From the NCBI GenBank assembly GCA_903921945.1, contig CAIXSC010000523.1, positions 1 through 14,035 of the forward strand: DNA of 14,035 nucleotides. Direction: 5' to 3'. The stretch is from an uncultured Planctomycetaceae bacterium. Lineage in GTDB: Bacteria; Planctomycetota; Planctomycetia; Pirellulales; Pirellulaceae. Below, in pieces: positions 13,472 to 14,035 of the stretch (position 1 is its first letter; the number at the start of each line of letters is the position of its first letter). The translations under genes and the position numbers were made by a program. The notes under the pieces were generated by a model. That model saw only the letters and a program-made list of their open reading frames with translations. It was not told the DNA's origin and did not search any database.

Positions 13472-14035
13472 TCATCGCGATTTCCGCGGGGCCGCTCGCT
13501 TGGCCGGAGCTGGCTCCGATACCCGCCGGGTCTTCGACGACGCTGGCTTTGGCGATTCCTGCCTTGGCGATTCCGGCTTCGGCGATTCCGAATTTGGCGA
13601 GACTGGATGTGTCGAAACGGATGTCGCGGACGGCGAAGATTCGGCAAGCGGGTGGTCCGCCTTCGTTCCCTTTTTGGCGGAAGCCGCCTTGGCCATCTCC
13701 TTCGCCTTTTGCAGCGCGGCGGTCCTTGCGATCAAGGCTTTGATCTTGTCCATCTTCGAAGGCAAAGGCGCCTCGCGTTGCCCCGTAGAAACCGCTTTCG
13801 CGTCTGACAAGCTGGCTGTCATCGCTGGCGCCGCGGCTGCCTTAACACTGGCTGCTTTGACGCTAGCTGCCTTGGCACTGGCTGCCTTGACGCTGGCCGC
13901 CTTGACGCCGGCTGCCTTGAGGCTGGCCGCCTTGACGCTGGCCGCCTTGACGCTGGCCGCCTTGACGCTGGCTGCCTTGACGCTGGCCGCCTTGACGCTG
14001 GCTGCCTTGACGCTGGCTGCCTTAACGCTGGCTGC
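13472..14035 (-). CDS. Lys/Ala-rich repeat protein, histone H1-like (5' end cut by window)
   Basis: The frame is open from the stop at 13472-13474 to the right edge, so the true start lies outside the window; an internal ATG exists at 13822. Reading N to C, the visible part has about 13 pentapeptides AASVK, then a short Ala/Pro linker. A basic, probably helical segment follows (DKIKALIARTAALQKAKEMA, then KAASAKKGTKAD). It ends in a Ser/Pro-rich stretch with ESPKP/ESPRQ repeats and a basic tail ending KRAAPRKSR. No catalytic motif is seen. The composition resembles bacterial H1-like and AlgP-type C-terminal domains, which bind DNA without specificity; that role is inferred. The repeats keep frame without a single indel. 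A plus-strand frame over the same region is also open and its third positions coincide, so strand choice rests on protein composition. No membrane span or signal peptide is visible. Confidence 0.62.
   Translation of the reverse strand, partial: AASVKAASVKAASVKAASVKAASVKAASVKAASVKAASLKAAGVKAASVKAASAKAASVKAASVKAAAAPAMTASLSDAKAVSTGQREAPLPSKMDKIKALIARTAALQKAKEMAKAASAKKGTKADHPLAESSPSATSVSTHPVSPNSESPKPESPRQESPKPASSKTRRVSEPAPAKRAAPRKSR
13549..13608. repeat. 15-bp repeat encoding ESPKP-type units
   Basis: Four units of 15 bp (13549-13563, 13564-13578, 13579-13593, 13594-13608) share the core TTGGCGATTCC with increasing divergence. On the minus strand they encode the SPNSESPKPESPRQESPKP region of the Lys/Ala-rich protein. 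Confidence 0.75.
13841..14035. repeat. 15-bp tandem array encoding AASVK pentapeptides
   Basis: The unit CTTGACGCTGGCTGC (minus strand GCAGCCAGCGTCAAG) repeats 13 times at a strict 15-bp period with no insertion or deletion, and runs off the window edge. Changes between copies are mainly at one T/C site (Ala GCA/GCG) plus scattered changes in the copies nearest 13841. Three copies change an amino acid: Val to Ala, Ser to Gly and Val to Leu. The copies near the edge are the most alike, suggesting more recent expansion there. Confidence 0.92.

Noticed and set aside
13428..14035. A plus-strand frame that is open through the AASVK region and off the right edge, translating the array as LTLAA repeats
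   Set aside because: Its third codon positions coincide with those of the minus-strand frame, so openness and synonymous changes do not discriminate. The minus-strand product has a coherent Lys/Ala/Pro/Ser basic composition and a basic tail, while the plus-strand product mixes Cys, Gly-Asp-Ser and hydrophobic stretches without a recognisable fold. I kept the minus strand but lowered its confidence.

Overview
The window looks like a piece of chromosome from a high-GC planctomycete; an order such as Pirellulales is a guess. Several things point to this phylum: a DUF1501 protein with a twin-arginine leader, a large secreted protein with PPC-like domains, a secreted TPR protein ending in repeated DPF motifs, a psd-pssA pair whose decarboxylase has a long N-terminal extension, and long non-coding gaps with short tandem repeats. 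No tRNA, rRNA, CRISPR array, insertion sequence or phage gene was seen.

Left block (1-6730, all minus strand). A short secreted TPR/DPF-repeat protein has a plausible promoter, a strong ribosome binding site and a good intrinsic terminator. Next come a 713-residue secreted PPC-like protein, then psd, pssA and a HEAT-repeat protein. psd and pssA lie 25 bp apart, and pssA overlaps the HEAT gene by 4 bp (GTGA), so these three are very likely co-transcribed. Psd and PssA form the two-step CDP-diacylglycerol to phosphatidylserine to phosphatidylethanolamine pathway.

Middle block (about 6731-10328). Two plus-strand genes, a family 2 glycosyltransferase and a sulfotransferase, probably build or decorate a surface glycan. 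They are flanked by about 0.95 kb and 0.54 kb of sequence in which I find no convincing gene. The left gap has two different short tandem-repeat arrays. The right gap has a consensus-like -35 box followed by three small hairpins, which may be a small structured RNA.

Right block (10329-14035, all minus strand). Reading in the direction of transcription: the 3' part of a lysine/alanine-rich protein cut by the window edge, a DUF1501 protein, a zinc-dependent amidohydrolase of the succinylglutamate desuccinylase/aspartoacylase family, and gcvH. gcvH is separated from any gcvT or gcvP gene within the window.

Most of the window is ordinary chromosome. The item most worth a second look is the right edge. 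There a strict 15-bp tandem array encodes about 13 copies of an Ala-Ala-Ser-Val-Lys pentapeptide, in frame with a second 15-bp array encoding Glu-Ser-Pro-Lys-Pro-type repeats. Together they form a histone H1-like or AlgP-like basic protein. I see no clear undescribed multi-gene system.
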